Positions 1-8,168 of a DNA stretch of 64,000 bases are shown piece after piece. The stretch comes from Embleya hyalina (GTDB lineage: Bacteria; Actinomycetota; Actinomycetes; Streptomycetales; Streptomycetaceae): NCBI RefSeq assembly GCF_003967355.1, contig NZ_BIFH01000039.1:96787-160786 (forward strand), given 5' to 3'. How positions within the stretch are numbered: the stretch's first letter is position 1; each line of letters opens with the position of its first letter. The notes beneath the pieces were generated by a model, which searched no databases, was not told where the DNA came from, and saw only the letters and a list, made by a program, of their open reading frames with translations. Position numbers and translations under genes: made by a program.

Positions 1-10
1 GCCCGGCCCC

Positions 11-60
11 ACACGCACCACGAGGGCGGTCCCGATCGGGGCCGCCCTCGTGGTGTGTGT
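11..60 (-). terminator. Hairpin terminator after the MFS exporter
   Basis: A 19-bp inverted repeat (11-29 paired with 42-60, one mismatch) encloses a loop that itself contains the palindrome CCCGATCGGG. It lies directly past the stop of the exporter at 68, so it probably ends that transcript. There is no clear U-tract, as is common in high-GC actinomycetes. Confidence 0.7.
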
Positions 61-67
61 GGTCCGA

Positions 68-1687
68 CTACGGCGTGCGCGCCTCGACCTTGTCGATCCG
101 TACCGGCTCGCGGCCCTGCGCCGGGCCCGCCTCCGCCCCCGGCTGCCGCCGGCCGTCGTTGGCCACCACGACCGCCTGGCCCGTCTGCAGCGGGACCTCC
201 TTGATCAGCAGCACCACGATCAGCGCGAGCAGCCCGAACGGCGCCGCGAACAGGAAGATGTCGCCCACCGCGTGGCCGTAGGAGTTCTCCACGATGCCGC
301 GCGCCGGCTCCCGCAGGTGGTGCACGTTCGGGATCCCGCCCCCGCCGCCGGTGCCCGACTTCAGCCCCGCGTCGGAGAGGTAGCCGGTGACCTTGGTCGC
401 CATCACCGCGCCGAGCGCCGAGACGCCGACCGCGCCGCCCAGGCTGCGGAAGAACGCGACGACCGAACTGGCCGCGCCCAACTGGTGTACCGGCACCGCG
501 TTCTGGACCGCGAGCACCAGGTTCTGCTGAAGCGCGCCGATGCCCATGCCGAGCAGGAACATGTACACCCCGAGCACCCACAGGTTCGTGTCCGCGCGGG
601 TGGTGCTCATCAGGGTCAGCCCGATGGTCAGCGAGACGCCGCCCATCACCAGGTAGCGCTTCCAGAACCCGGTCGCGGTGATCAGCTTGCCGACCACCGT
701 CGAGGCGATCACCAGGCCGCCGATCATCGGCAGCGTCATCAGGCCGGACACGGTCGGCGACTTGCCGCGGGCGATCTGGAAGTACTGGCTGAGGAAGACC
801 GACCCGCCCATCATCGCCAGACCCACCGCGAGGCTCCCGAGCACGGCCAGCACGATGGTGCGCTGCTTGAACAACCACAGCGGGATGATCGGCTCCGCGG
901 CCCGACCCTCGACCCGGATGGCCAGCGCGATCAGCAGCAGCGAACCGAGCACCATGGCCGCAGTCTGCCAGGAGACCCAGGCGTAGTTCTTGCCCGCCAG
1001 CGAGACCCACACCAGGAGCACCGACACACCGGCGCTGATCAGCGTCGCGCCCAGGTAGTCGATGGTGACCTCACGCTTGACCACCGGCAGCTTCAGGGTC
1101 TTCTGCAGGATGACGATCGCGGCCACCGCGAACGGGACGCCGACGTAGAAGCACCAGCGCCAGCCCAGCCACGGGGTGTCCACGATCACGCCGCCGATCA
1201 GCGGCCCGCCGACGGTGGCCAGCGCGAAGGTGGCGCCGAGGTAGCCGCTGTAGCGGCCCCGCTCGCGCGGCGAGATCATCGCGGCCATGATCACCTGCGC
1301 CAGGGCGGTGAGACCGCCGACGCCGACGCCCTGGATGACCCGACAGCCGATCAGCATGCTCGTGTTCTGCGACAGACCGGCCAGCGCGGAGCCCGCCACG
1401 TAGATCACCAGCGCGAGCTGGACCAGCAGCTTCTTGCTGGTCAGGTCGGCGAGCTTGCCCCAGATCGGGGTGGTCGCGGTCATCGCGAGCAGCGTCGCGG
1501 TGACCACCCACGTGTAGGAGGTCTGGCTGCCGTGCAGGTCGGAGATGATCCGCGGCAGGGCGTTGGACACGATCGTGGACGACAGGATGGCCACGAACAT
1601 GCCCAGGAGCAGCCCGGACAGGGCCTCCATGATCTGCCGGTGGGACATCGGCTCCGCCGACGTCTGCGCGGCCGGTGCGTTGCTCAT
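68..1687 (-). CDS. MFS drug exporter, DHA2 (EmrB/QacA) family
   Basis: A 539-residue proton-driven efflux pump of the 14-helix DHA2 class, placed in the cytoplasmic membrane and expected to export hydrophobic drugs or metabolites. Visible family features are the N-terminal helix GLLLGMFVAILSSTIVSNAL, the loop motif WGKLADLTSKK (motif A position), the segment GCRVIQGVGVGG (motif B) and GGPLIGGVI (motif C). I start it at ATG 1687 (MSNAPAAQ) because GAAGGGG lies 5-8 bases upstream; an open extension to 1786 runs through the promoter and is rejected. It stands alone, ends at a strong hairpin and has a palindromic operator-like promoter. Substrate cannot be told from sequence. Confidence 0.92.
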   Translation of the reverse strand: MSNAPAAQTSAEPMSHRQIMEALSGLLLGMFVAILSSTIVSNALPRIISDLHGSQTSYTWVVTATLLAMTATTPIWGKLADLTSKKLLVQLALVIYVAGSALAGLSQNTSMLIGCRVIQGVGVGGLTALAQVIMAAMISPRERGRYSGYLGATFALATVGGPLIGGVIVDTPWLGWRWCFYVGVPFAVAAIVILQKTLKLPVVKREVTIDYLGATLISAGVSVLLVWVSLAGKNYAWVSWQTAAMVLGSLLLIALAIRVEGRAAEPIIPLWLFKQRTIVLAVLGSLAVGLAMMGGSVFLSQYFQIARGKSPTVSGLMTLPMIGGLVIASTVVGKLITATGFWKRYLVMGGVSLTIGLTLMSTTRADTNLWVLGVYMFLLGMGIGALQQNLVLAVQNAVPVHQLGAASSVVAFFRSLGGAVGVSALGAVMATKVTGYLSDAGLKSGTGGGGGIPNVHHLREPARGIVENSYGHAVGDIFLFAAPFGLLALIVVLLIKEVPLQTGQAVVVANDGRRQPGAEAGPAQGREPVRIDKVEARTP

Positions 1688-1749
1688 ACCTACCCCTTCT
1701 ACTGCGGATGCTCTGCGCCCGGACGCGGCTTCCCCACCCCCGACACTCG

Positions 1750-1791
1750 TTGCTTGGTACAACCATAGCAATCTTTGTTGCTGCAAGCAAC
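1750..1791 (-). promoter_or_regulatory. Promoter with MarR-type palindromic operator for the exporter
   Basis: On the minus strand a -35 like TTGCTT (1790-1785), a 17-base spacer and a -10 like TATGGT (1767-1762) precede the exporter. The -35 sits inside the near-palindrome GTTGCTTGCAGCAAC (1777-1791), and a further TTGCTTG/CAAGCAA inverted pair spans 1750-1756 and 1784-1790. Such operators are typical of MarR-family repressors that control DHA2 pumps. No marR gene is inside the window next to it, so the regulator is inferred. Confidence 0.5.
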
Positions 1792-1858
1792 TTTCAAGAG
1801 ATGGTCAAGTCGGCGCGCCTCGAAGTGACCGGATGACTACGCGGATAGGATCCGCGGC

Positions 1859-2095
1859 ATGGCAAAGACCCCTCAATCGGGCACTTCGGGCGGCAATGTC
1901 GGCGGTGTCTCGTACCGCACGATCGGCATCGCGGCGATCGTCGTCCTGAGCGTCTGGTTCGTGCTGGCCAACACCGGCTCGGTGAGCATCCGATTCTGGA
2001 TCCCGACGCTGGAGGCGCCGCTGTGGATCGTCCTGGTCGGGACGTTCGCGGTGGGCATGTTGACCGGGTGGTGGGTGAAGGCCAACCGGCGCTGA
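1859..2095 (+). CDS. LapA-like (DUF1049) small membrane protein
   Basis: A 78-residue protein with two hydrophobic helices (about residues 20-40 and 52-70) separated by the short motif TGSVSIRFWIPTLEAPLW. The NT/SVxxxFW followed by a second helix ending in a basic tail is the signature of the LapA/DUF1049 family, small inner-membrane proteins that in enterobacteria act with LapB in envelope homeostasis; in actinomycetes the role is unknown. The start at ATG 1859 has AGGA about eight bases upstream. It is read divergently from the exporter and 22 bases before the lipoprotein gene, so the two may be co-transcribed. Confidence 0.8.
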   Translation: MAKTPQSGTSGGNVGGVSYRTIGIAAIVVLSVWFVLANTGSVSIRFWIPTLEAPLWIVLVGTFAVGMLTGWWVKANRR

Positions 2096-2117
2096 GCCGC
2101 CCGATATCCTGGGCCGC

Positions 2118-3251
2118 ATGCTTCGCTCCAGGCTGCGTCCGGCCGTACACGTGGCGAGCCTGTTGACCGCCGGCGTGCTCGTGGCCGGCTGTTCGAGCTC
2201 CGCCTCCCCCTCCGCCGAACCCTCCGCGATCACGCCCACGGGGTCGGAGACCACCCCCGTCGGCGACACGGTCTGCGCGGGCCTGCTGCCCACCTCGGCG
2301 GTCACCGCGTTGCTCCCGGCCGCGCCCGCGTTCACCGGCAAGGACCATGTGCCGCTGGCGCACTATCCCGTGCTGCGCTGCCAGGTGACGGCGGGCGAGC
2401 GCTCGTTCGTCGGCTCGGCGTACCTGTTCAACATGGCCGGCGCCGAGCGGGTGCAGTTGCCGGGGCTGACCACCGCGGAGTCGGCGCCGCTGGGCACGAG
2501 TACGAACGGGCTGTACGGGATGGCCGGTGCGGACGACGCCTGGCTGGTGCAGAACTGCAAGGTGCAAAACGTCGAGAACCCGGTCCCGATGCTGGTCCGG
2601 GCCCGCACCCTCGCCCCCGCCGGCACACCGGACCGGCCGGACCAGCGGCAGCAGTTGGCCGACCTCGCGGTGGACCTGGCCAACGGCGTGGCCAAGGCGG
2701 CCGGCTGCGAGTCGAAGCCCGCCCCCCGGCCGGAGGGGATCAAGCCCGCGAGCAAACCCGAGCCGATCACCGACGCCCCCGTCTGCGGCATGCTCGACCC
2801 CGCCGCGCTCGGCCCCCAGGCGGCCGGCGATCAGCGCGCGCGCTGGACGGCCGCCGCCACGCCGGAGGGGCCCGGTGCGATCCAGGGCTGCGACCTGTTC
2901 CTGGACAACCGGCGGGTGCTCTCCTTCGCGATCGTGCACGGCTACCTGGCCCCCGGCGCCGAGGCCCCGGGTGAGCGCTCCGTGCTGTCCGAGCGGCTGC
3001 CCACCGGCGGCATCGCCAACGACGCCCAACTCTCGGGCACCGTCGAGGGCAAGGTCATCGGCATGTGCGACGGCCACACCGTGGCCTACCAGCTCACCCG
3101 GCACAACGGCGAGGATCCCCCGGGCCGAACCCTGGGCCAACCCACCGAACAGTTCTTCCGGGCCTTCGCCGACGGCGCCTCGAAGTGGGGCCTCAGGTGC
3201 GAACCGATCAACCCCAAGACCCCCGAGGAGAACTGGAAGTTCCGCTCCTGA
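2118..3251 (+). CDS. Secreted lipoprotein of unknown function, two internal halves
   Basis: A 377-residue exported protein. Residues 1-25 form a lipoprotein signal (positive start, hydrophobic core, lipobox LVAGC with Cys25), followed by a Ser/Pro-rich linker. Two similar halves follow: one starting VCAGLLPTSAV (about residue 53) and one starting VCGMLDPAALG (about residue 223), each with further cysteines, which resembles a tandem arrangement of a DUF3558-like extracytoplasmic fold. No catalytic motif is visible. The halves suggest an internal duplication; function is unknown. The ribosome site before ATG 2118 is weak, and the gene follows the LapA-like gene closely. Confidence 0.75.
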   Translation: MLRSRLRPAVHVASLLTAGVLVAGCSSSASPSAEPSAITPTGSETTPVGDTVCAGLLPTSAVTALLPAAPAFTGKDHVPLAHYPVLRCQVTAGERSFVGSAYLFNMAGAERVQLPGLTTAESAPLGTSTNGLYGMAGADDAWLVQNCKVQNVENPVPMLVRARTLAPAGTPDRPDQRQQLADLAVDLANGVAKAAGCESKPAPRPEGIKPASKPEPITDAPVCGMLDPAALGPQAAGDQRARWTAAATPEGPGAIQGCDLFLDNRRVLSFAIVHGYLAPGAEAPGERSVLSERLPTGGIANDAQLSGTVEGKVIGMCDGHTVAYQLTRHNGEDPPGRTLGQPTEQFFRAFADGASKWGLRCEPINPKTPEENWKFRS

Positions 3252-3275
3252 CCCGACGCGGGCCGGCAACGCGAA

Positions 3276-3310
3276 GGAGGGCGCCGCGCGAACCTCGCGC
3301 GACGCCCTCC
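3276..3310. terminator. Bidirectional hairpin between convergent genes
   Basis: GGAGGGCG and CGCCCTCC arms, extended by CGCGCG pairs with one bulge on each side, form a stem of about 14 bp between the stop of the lipoprotein gene (3251) and the stop of the ABC importer gene (3360). It probably serves both directions. Confidence 0.65.
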
Positions 3311-3359
3311 CCGAGCGGTGCCGTCAGCCGATCGCGTCACCCACGTGGGTGACCCGCGT

Positions 3360-5264
3360 TCAGGACACCTCCGCCCGCTCCCGCGTCCCCGCCGGAAGCG
3401 ACTGCGGTTGGGCACTCTGCCCACCCTTGCCGCCGTCCTGCTTCGGCCGCTCGGTGCCGCCCGTCCCGGACGCGTCGCCCGCGGGCGGCAGTTCGCTGAG
3501 GAACTTCTTCTCCACGTCCGGGTTTTCCTTCAGGTACGCCTTCACGCCCTCGGCCGCCGCGTTCGGCTTGCCCGCGTAGTCGACGAAGACCTTCTTCTCC
3601 AGCGGACCGAGCACCGAGTCGTCCAGCTTCAGGTTCTTCACCCACGTATTGACGTCGGGGAAGTCCTCGGCGAAGCCCTTGCGGCCGATCGAGCTGATCC
3701 ACCCCGGCGCGCCGTACGACTGCTTCGGGTCGGCCAGCGGCTTGATGTCGTACTTCGTGTACGCCCAGTGCGGACGCCACATCGTCACCACGATCGGCTT
3801 GCCGGCCGCCATCTGCCGGTCCAGCTCCGCGATCATCGCGGGCGTACTGCTCTTGACCAGGTCGAAGTCGAGCCCGTACTCCGGGATCAGCTTCTTCTCG
3901 GTCAGGTCCATGATGTTCGCGCCCGGCTCGATCCCGACGATCCGGCCGCCGAACTCCTTCTCGTGGCCCTTGAGATCCTCGACCGACTCGTACGGCAGGT
4001 TCTTCGGGATCGCGAGTTGCACGTCCACGTTGTTGTACCAGCGCCCGATCTCCTCGAGCTTGGACCCGTACTCGTCCAGGTACTTCTTGTGCAGCGTGGG
4101 CAACCACGCGTCCAGGAACAGGTCGATGTCGCCGCGCGCCAGGCCCTGGAACAGCGGGCCCACGTCGAGCTGCTTCATCGTGACGTCGTAGCCGCGCTTC
4201 TCCAACAACTGCTTGTACATGTTGGTGACCACGACGTCCTCCTCCCACGGGATCCAGCCGACCGTGATCTTCTTGCGACCACCGTCGGAGGCACCGAGGC
4301 CGAAGCCGCCGAGCAGCCCCGCGACCAGCGCGACGGTCACCACGCCGCCGACCGCCACGACCGGGCGCGGACGCCAGTCGAGCAGCCACTTCGGGGTGAA
4401 GCCGTCGGCGCCGCGCACGGCCTTGGCGCGCTTGGCCCGAGCCTCGGCCCGCTGTCCGGCCGCACCGACCGTACGGTCCAGGTAGATCGCGAGCACGACC
4501 ACCGCGACGCCGGCCTCGACGCCCAGGCCCACGTTGTTGTTCGACAACGCGCCGAACACCTCGCTGCCCAGGCCGCCCGCGCCGACGATGCCGGCGGTGA
4601 CCACCATCGACAACGACAACATGATGACCTGGTTGACCCCGGCCATGATGGTCGGCAACGCGAGCGGGAACTGCACGTCCTTGAGGATTCGCCACTCGCT
4701 CGTGCCGAACGCCTCGGCGGCCTCGACCATTTCGGCGTCGACGCTGCGGATGCCCAATTCGGTCATCCGCACCCCGGGCGGCAGCGCGAAGACCACGGTG
4801 GCCACGACGCCCGGCACCTCGCCGATGCCGAAGAACGTGATCGCCGGGATCAGGTACACGAACGCCGGCATCGTCTGCATGAAGTCGAGCACCGGCCGCA
4901 ACACCGCGCCGACCGCACGACTGCGGGCGGTCAGGATGCCCAACGGGATGGCGACCAGCAGTGCGATCGCCGCCGAGACCAGCACCAGGGCCAGCGTGGA
5001 CATGGCCGGCTTCCACATGTCCAGGCCGTCGATCAGCAGGAATCCCGCCGCCGCGACCAGCGCGAACACCGGCCCGCGCACGGCCCAGCCGATCACCGCG
5101 AACAACACCACCACGACCGGCAACGGCGAATCCGTCAGCCAGTCGGCCAGGTGGGTGACCGCGCCGCCGACCACGCTGCGGATGAAGTCGAACAACCAGG
5201 AGAAGTGGTCGCGCATGAAGTCGACCAGGCTCTCGGCCCAGTCGCCCAGATGGATCCTAGGCAT
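3360..5264 (-). CDS. Glycine betaine/proline-type ABC importer, permease fused to substrate-binding domain
   Basis: A 634-residue fusion. Residues about 1-230 are an OpuAB/ProW-like permease with several helices and the coupling-loop region FGTSEWRILKDVQFPLALPT. A single helix near 300-318 (VVAVGGVVTVALVAGLLGG) then tethers an OpuAC-type binding domain (about 330-600) outside the cell. Aromatic residues typical of a quaternary-amine cage are present (DAWLPTLH, TMWRPHWAY). The start at ATG 5264 overlaps the upstream ATPase stop by 8 nt, implying translational coupling. The fused permease-receptor layout is known in Gram-positive osmolyte importers. Substrate (betaine, choline or related) is inferred from the family. 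Confidence 0.9.
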   Translation of the reverse strand: MPRIHLGDWAESLVDFMRDHFSWLFDFIRSVVGGAVTHLADWLTDSPLPVVVVLFAVIGWAVRGPVFALVAAAGFLLIDGLDMWKPAMSTLALVLVSAAIALLVAIPLGILTARSRAVGAVLRPVLDFMQTMPAFVYLIPAITFFGIGEVPGVVATVVFALPPGVRMTELGIRSVDAEMVEAAEAFGTSEWRILKDVQFPLALPTIMAGVNQVIMLSLSMVVTAGIVGAGGLGSEVFGALSNNNVGLGVEAGVAVVVLAIYLDRTVGAAGQRAEARAKRAKAVRGADGFTPKWLLDWRPRPVVAVGGVVTVALVAGLLGGFGLGASDGGRKKITVGWIPWEEDVVVTNMYKQLLEKRGYDVTMKQLDVGPLFQGLARGDIDLFLDAWLPTLHKKYLDEYGSKLEEIGRWYNNVDVQLAIPKNLPYESVEDLKGHEKEFGGRIVGIEPGANIMDLTEKKLIPEYGLDFDLVKSSTPAMIAELDRQMAAGKPIVVTMWRPHWAYTKYDIKPLADPKQSYGAPGWISSIGRKGFAEDFPDVNTWVKNLKLDDSVLGPLEKKVFVDYAGKPNAAAEGVKAYLKENPDVEKKFLSELPPAGDASGTGGTERPKQDGGKGGQSAQPQSLPAGTRERAEVS

Positions 5265-6675
5265 CGTCGCGCACCTCGCCCTCGGCCCCGAGCCGCTCCA
5301 CGACCGACTCCGCCGCCGGCGCCGGTATCCGCACCTCGACCGAGTCGACCGGCGCCGCCGCGCCGGAGCCGTCCACACCGGCCGCGCCTGCCGGGAGCAA
5401 CTTCTCCCCCGGCCCCGCGGGCACCAGCATCTTCACGCTCCCGGTGTCGGTGACCCCGAGCGTGCCGCCGTCGGCCTCGCCCGAGCCCCCCGCGGCGTTG
5501 CCCAGCGCGGCCAGCAGGCTGACCCGGGGCACCACGCCGACCAGTCGCATGCCCTCGTCCACCACCGCGAGCGGCAACCTGCTCTCCGCGCACGGTGCGA
5601 ACAATTCGGCGACCGGCGTCTGCGTCGTCACCGTGACCACGTCGAGGCCCGGGTCCGGCCGGACGGTGCGCTCACCGGTCCGCGCCGCCTCGGTGACGGC
5701 CGCGTCGGTGACCGCGCCGAGCAGCCGGCGGCCGTTCTCGCGTGTGTCCACCACGAACGCCGCCGTGGTCTGCGCCTCGCGCATCGTGCGCATCGCGACA
5801 CGGGGCCCTTCTCCGCAGGTCACCGTGGCGCGCGAATCCTCCATGATGGAGCCCGCGGTCAACACCCGGGTACGGTCCACGTCCGCGACGAAGGACGCCA
5901 CGTAGTCGTTGGCGGGGTCGGTCAGGATGTCCTCGGCGGTGCCGATCTGCACCACCCGGCCGTCGCGCATCACCGCGATGCGATCGCCGAGCCGCATCGC
6001 CTCGTTGAGGTCGTGCGTGATGAACACGATGGTCTTGTGCAACTTCTCCTGGAGTTCCAGGAGTTGGTCCTGCATCTCGCGGCGGATCAGCGGATCGAGC
6101 GCGCTGAACGACTCGTCCATCAGCAGGATGTCGGCGTCGGTGGCCAGCGCGCGGGCCAGGCCGACCCGCTGCTGCATGCCGCCGGACAACTCGCTCGGCG
6201 CGGACTCCTCCCAGCCGGCCAGCCCGACCAGGGCGAGCGCCTCGCGGGCACGCCGGTCGCGCTCGGCGGCCGGCACCCCCTGGACCGACAGGCCGTAGCC
6301 GGCGTTCTCCAACACCGTGCGGTGCGGGAACAGCGCGAAGTGCTGGAAGACCATGCTGATGCGCCGGGCGCGCACGTCGCGCAATTCCCTGGCGGGCAAC
6401 GAGGTCAGGTCCCGGTCGTCGATGTAGACGGCGCCGGCGGTGGCGTCCAGGAGGCCGTTGAGCATCCTCAGCAGGGTCGATTTGCCGGAGCCGGACAGGC
6501 CCATCACGACGAAGATCTCGCCTTCGGCGACCTCGAAGGAGACGTCGATGACGGCGGGGACGGTGCTGCCCCCTCGTACGTCGTCGCGGCTTTCGCCGGC
6601 GCGCAGCCGGTCGAGCGCGTCGTCGGCTCGACGGCCGAAAATCTTGTACAGGCCTTCGGCCCGGAGTCTGGACAC
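5257..6675 (-). CDS. Glycine betaine/proline ABC transporter ATPase with CBS domains
   Basis: A 472-residue ATPase powering the downstream importer. Motifs: Walker A GLSGSGKST, signature LSGGMQQRVGLARAL, Walker B ILLMDESFSALDP and H-loop VFITHDL. The N-terminal segment LYKIFG is typical of the ProV/OpuAA group. After the nucleotide domain, a roughly 160-residue C-terminal part has the layout of two CBS repeats, which in OpuA sense ionic strength or nucleotides; it is followed by a long acidic Ala/Gly-rich tail. I chose GTG 6675 (VSRLRAEG) because GACGAGG lies just upstream; an open extension to 6873 looks unconserved. First gene of a two-gene operon. Confidence 0.9.
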   Translation of the reverse strand: MSRLRAEGLYKIFGRRADDALDRLRAGESRDDVRGGSTVPAVIDVSFEVAEGEIFVVMGLSGSGKSTLLRMLNGLLDATAGAVYIDDRDLTSLPARELRDVRARRISMVFQHFALFPHRTVLENAGYGLSVQGVPAAERDRRAREALALVGLAGWEESAPSELSGGMQQRVGLARALATDADILLMDESFSALDPLIRREMQDQLLELQEKLHKTIVFITHDLNEAMRLGDRIAVMRDGRVVQIGTAEDILTDPANDYVASFVADVDRTRVLTAGSIMEDSRATVTCGEGPRVAMRTMREAQTTAAFVVDTRENGRRLLGAVTDAAVTEAARTGERTVRPDPGLDVVTVTTQTPVAELFAPCAESRLPLAVVDEGMRLVGVVPRVSLLAALGNAAGGSGEADGGTLGVTDTGSVKMLVPAGPGEKLLPAGAAGVDGSGAAAPVDSVEVRIPAPAAESVVERLGAEGEVRDDA

Positions 6676-7000
6676 GGATACCTCGTCGTTCGGGCCGCGG
6701 AGGAACGGAACCGTTGATACCGGTTCCGGGCCGGAGCACCGCCGTGATGAGGGCGCCGGCGCCGCGGGCTGCTGGATGCGGGAGTACGGCCGGCGCAGAA
6801 ACGTCACGGCAGCGGCGCACGTCCGGGGTCGAACGCCTTTCCCGAGTCCCCTCGGAAAAGTTGTATCCCGCATTTGTTACCGGGCGTGACTTGCCCGAGT
6901 CATTCCAACGGGAAACATATGGAGATTCACGTCTCATCAACGCGATGCCATATGTCCGAATTAATCCATTAATAACTGCATTCGACCCCTCCCTTTTCTT

Positions 7001-7044
7001 GTGATCCCTCGGTGATCATCGTGTGATCTCGGCGTGATGACACA
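7001..7044. promoter_or_regulatory. Four GTGAT direct repeats at exact 11-bp spacing
   Basis: GTGAT begins at 7001, 7012, 7023 and 7034, so the period is exactly 11 bp, with variable bases between. Direct repeats with one helical turn spacing are the usual target of OmpR-type winged-helix regulators (PhoP-like, SARP). The site lies in the 620-bp divergent region between the betaine-type importer (start 6675) and the gene at 7297, just after a locally AT-rich stretch (6900-7000) unusual for this window. Which gene it controls cannot be told. Confidence 0.5.
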
Positions 7045-7180
7045 GCCATGTCCATGACTCTCGGTCATCGAATGGCCACTCGACGACGCATTCCGCGCGT
7101 CGATCGCCGCGCACGGGCGCGCACTCCGGCGCCGTCGCCCGAATGGCCGTGGCGCGGGCGGGGCGCACATGCCCCATAGG

Positions 7181-7232
7181 GGTGACGTTCCCGCATTCTC
7201 CAGGTGACACAACGTCACCAGGCGGTAACGTC
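7181..7232. promoter_or_regulatory. GTGAC-type inverted repeat cluster upstream of 7297
   Basis: GGTGAC-ACAAC-GTCACC (7203-7219) is a perfect 6-bp inverted repeat with a 5-base spacer. A related GGTGACGTT lies at 7181 and GGTAACGTC at 7223, roughly two helical turns to either side. The cluster ends about 65 bp before the GTG at 7297, so it is placed like an operator for that gene. The binding protein is unknown. Confidence 0.35.
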
Positions 7233-7296
7233 CCGGCGCGAGAACGCAAGCGGCGATCCCTCACTGTCGCACACCCCCCTACCGATGGAGCCTTCC

Positions 7297-8076
7297 GTGT
7301 CACGCTTGCTCGACGTCAGCCCCGAGGTCCGCGCCGAGATCGGCGACGACGAGGCCGCCCGCCTGGTGGCAGGGGAGACCGGCCCCCAGACCTACGCGTG
7401 CGCCTCGTGCCGCGGTGAGGGCGACACCACCTCCGTGGAGACCAGCGCGCTGTTGTACCTGGCCGAGGAGACCGCGGTGCTCGCGTTCGCGCACACCCGC
7501 TGCATCCCCTCCCAGGTGATCCCGGTGTCCGAGGCCGCGGTCGAGCCGCTGCTCGCGGCGCAGGCCAACCCCGGGCTCGCGGTGCAGACCGTGGTGCCGG
7601 GCGGCCCGGTGCCGATCTCGATCACCGGGAGCATGGTGGTGTGCGCGGGCGTGACCTACGCGGCGCTCGTGGTCGAACCCGGGGCGGCCGTGGCCCGTCC
7701 GGGCACGCCCGGCGCCCAGGACGAGTTCCTGTCGCTGCTCGGCGAGCGGGGGTTCGCGCCGATCGCCTCCCCCGAGGAGACGCTGCCGCCGCTGCTCGGC
7801 GGCTGGTCGGTACAGATGACCGACGGCTACCTGACCGCGGTGCTGTTCCCGGGGGCGGGCGGGCGCACCGAGGCGTGGTGGCAGGCGCAGTCCCCGGCCG
7901 AGGTGCCCGAGGCGTGGTTGAACGCGGCCAAGACGCACAGCGTCGTGCTGCTGTTCGCCGCCCCGGTCGGCACCATCGGCATCCACACCGGCAACGACGA
8001 GTTGGCCGCCGCGCTCGGCGAGGCGGGTCGGCGCAACCTGCTCGCGGCCGGATCGGTCCCGGTCAGCGGCATCTGA
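7297..8076 (+). CDS. Conserved-looking protein of unknown function with CxxC and HTRC motifs
   Basis: A 259-residue soluble protein with no signal peptide or membrane helix. Near residues 31-36 it carries CASC, followed some 30 residues later by HTRC, so a metal site (Cys-Cys-His/Cys) is possible. The rest is an alpha/beta-looking sequence with no motif I recognise. The start is GTG 7297, with GGAG six bases upstream; an ATG at 7285 is in frame but would place the GGAG inside the gene. It has a long upstream region with repeat operators and its own terminator, so it is probably monocistronic and regulated. Function not assigned. Confidence 0.75.
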   Translation: MSRLLDVSPEVRAEIGDDEAARLVAGETGPQTYACASCRGEGDTTSVETSALLYLAEETAVLAFAHTRCIPSQVIPVSEAAVEPLLAAQANPGLAVQTVVPGGPVPISITGSMVVCAGVTYAALVVEPGAAVARPGTPGAQDEFLSLLGERGFAPIASPEETLPPLLGGWSVQMTDGYLTAVLFPGAGGRTEAWWQAQSPAEVPEAWLNAAKTHSVVLLFAAPVGTIGIHTGNDELAAALGEAGRRNLLAAGSVPVSGI

Positions 8077-8112
8077 CCGGCCGCGTGGCGGCCTCGACCG
8101 CGCACGGCCCGG

Positions 8113-8147
8113 GTCGGGGGGCGACCTGTACCGGGTCGCCCCCCGAC
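8113..8147 (+). terminator. Hairpin terminator after the 7297 gene
   Basis: A perfect 14-bp inverted repeat (8113-8126 with 8134-8147) and a 7-base loop stands between the stop at 8076 and the bioA start at 8169. It should stop read-through into bioA. Confidence 0.7.
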
Positions 8148-8168
8148 GCTCCGATAGCGTGCCGAGCC

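Noticed and set aside
3318..5453. 711-codon open frame on the + strand opposite the betaine-type permease
   Set aside because: Translation is rich in Arg, His, Gln and Asp without hydrophobic core or motifs. It is the antisense shadow of a gene with clear domains, as expected at this GC content.
6850..7000. AT-rich stretch considered as a mobile-element remnant
   Set aside because: No inverted repeats, target duplications or transposase fragment; more likely promoter DNA.
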